Assembly (NCBI GenBank): GCA_012839345.1
Contig: DUNN01000022.1
Span: forward strand, 62,001-126,000
DNA from: Clostridiales bacterium
GTDB taxonomy: Bacteria; Bacillota; Clostridia; Oscillospirales; Acutalibacteraceae
Direction: 5' to 3'
DNA length: 64,000 bases
Below, one piece after another: positions 63,105 through 64,000 of the stretch. A program made the position numbers and the translations under genes. The first letter of the stretch is position 1; every line of letters starts with the position of its first letter. Under the pieces are notes generated by a model that had not been told where the DNA came from, ran no database searches, and saw nothing but the letters and a program-made list of their open reading frames with translations.

Positions 63105-64000
63105 ATGATGACGGAAGTGGATCGCCGATCTTACTGGATTTGGCTGCAGCACGCGCTGGGCGCAGGCAGCTCCAAGCAGAACCGGATTCTGGAAACGTAT
63201 CCGTGCTTAGCGGATTTTTATGAGTCTGGCATTTCCGCCTGGCGGTTTGAGGGATATTTTACTGCACGTGAACTGGAAAAGCTGAGCGCGTTTTCTGTTG
63301 AACAGGCACAGGCGCTTCTGGAGTACAGCGAACGCATCGGCCAGCGTGTTGTAACGCCTGAGTGTGCGAATTACCCGGAGCCTCTCCGGCACATCCACAA
63401 CGCGCCGTGCGTACTTTATGTCAAGGGGGAACTGCCGGATTTCACGCTGCTTCCGGCCATCTCGGTTGTGGGTACGCGCAAGGCGACGGCAACCGGAATT
63501 TCCGCTGCGCACAGCTTTGCATACAGTTTGGCACGGCGCGGCGTAGTGGTCGTCAGCGGGGGCGCGCTCGGCATTGACACCGCCGCACATAAGGGAGCGT
63601 TGCAGGCGGGCGGGAAAACCGTCTGCGTGCTCGGCTGCGGGATTGATTTTAATTATCTGATGGCAAACGCTTCCCTGCGGGACGCGATTGCCGTAAACGG
63701 CGCAGTGATTTCGGAATATCCGCCCAACACCCAGGCGGTCAACTCCAACTTTCCCATTCGCAACCGTATTATTTCCGGCCTGAGTTTGGGAACGCTTGTG
63801 GTGGAGGCTGCGGGGAAAAGCGGATCTTTGATTACCGCCGATTATGCACTGGAGCAGGGAAGGGATGTTTTTGCCATTCCGTCGGGCATTTACAGTCCGG
63901 TTTCTCAGGGCGTGAACAACCTGATTAAAAACGGCGCAAAGCCGGTTTCCTGGCCGGAAGAAATTCTGGAGGAATACAGCAGCCGCTTTCCGGGGCTGCT
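63105..64000 (+). CDS. dprA: DNA-processing protein DprA (3' end outside window)
   Basis: The first 298 residues of DprA/Smf, open to the end of the window. DprA binds incoming single-stranded DNA and loads RecA during transformation, and is also kept in bacteria that are not known to transform. Visible: an N-terminal helical domain, then the Rossmann core with ISVVGTRKATATGI, VVVVSGGALGIDTAAHKGAL, TVCVLGCGIDFNY, RNRIISGLSLGTLVVEA, KSGSLITADYALEQGRDVFAIP and GVNNLIKNGAKPV. ATG 63105 lies seven bases after GAGAGG; ATG 63108 is possible. The C-terminal winged helix is not visible. Confidence 0.95.
   Translation, partial: MMTEVDRRSYWIWLQHALGAGSSKQNRILETYPCLADFYESGISAWRFEGYFTARELEKLSAFSVEQAQALLEYSERIGQRVVTPECANYPEPLRHIHNAPCVLYVKGELPDFTLLPAISVVGTRKATATGISAAHSFAYSLARRGVVVVSGGALGIDTAAHKGALQAGGKTVCVLGCGIDFNYLMANASLRDAIAVNGAVISEYPPNTQAVNSNFPIRNRIISGLSLGTLVVEAAGKSGSLITADYALEQGRDVFAIPSGIYSPVSQGVNNLIKNGAKPVSWPEEILEEYSSRFPGL

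Overview
This window looks like core chromosome of a spore-forming, anaerobic Firmicute of the class Clostridia. An Oscillospirales/Ruminococcaceae-type organism (Caproiciproducens-like) is my best guess, but that is inference from gene content. Supporting signs are strong GGAGG-type ribosome binding sites, sigma-A promoters, spoIIR, a SigH-type sigma factor, a YtaF-like protein, a V-type (not F-type) ATPase, AddAB, Rex, RqcH and infC-rpmI-rplT behind an L20-type leader. There are no rRNA genes, intact tRNA genes, insertion sequences, prophage or CRISPR arrays. The window is mostly ordinary housekeeping DNA.

1-7.6 kb: the tail of a chemoreceptor, comM, a SigH-type sigma factor followed by a degenerate tRNA-like element, a zinc-ribbon protein, a DUF1858 protein, then trmK-nif3-rqcH. 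7.6-12.8 kb: a compact four-gene polysaccharide operon (Wzy-like polymerase, two glycosyltransferases, and a Wzz-type chain-length protein fused to a BY-kinase-like domain that has lost all its Walker motifs). 12.9-15.3 kb: an orphan type III-like DNA methyltransferase and a HAD phosphatase. 15.5-18 kb: two 58-residue paralogous small proteins and a full chemoreceptor.

18-33 kb: an S1-domain protein, a lipoprotein cyclophilin, a small membrane protein, pyrG, a DUF2207/LemA pair, a YtaF-like membrane protein, DUF3006 with a ComEC-like metallo-beta-lactamase, a YgiQ radical SAM protein, FtsK/SpoIIIE and a ClpP-like protease. 33-37 kb: aconitase, NADP-isocitrate dehydrogenase and the NADH sensor Rex, the oxidative branch that leads from citrate to 2-oxoglutarate. 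37-46 kb: a nine-gene V-type ATPase operon read leftward, with a promoter that overlaps one arm of a large nested inverted repeat.

46-52.7 kb: PFL/ACT gene pair, a PHP phosphoesterase behind a long structured leader, Lrp-aminotransferase-ispE, and VanZ. 53-64 kb: spoIIR, addB-addA, infC (AUC start)-rpmI-rplT, an rRNA-type methyltransferase and the start of dprA. Many automatic long-frame starts lie upstream of the real ones; starts here were chosen from ribosome binding sites and promoters. The most unusual items are the tRNA-like element, the pseudo-BY-kinase, the paralogous small proteins, the structured leaders and the nested repeat. I found no large novel system.
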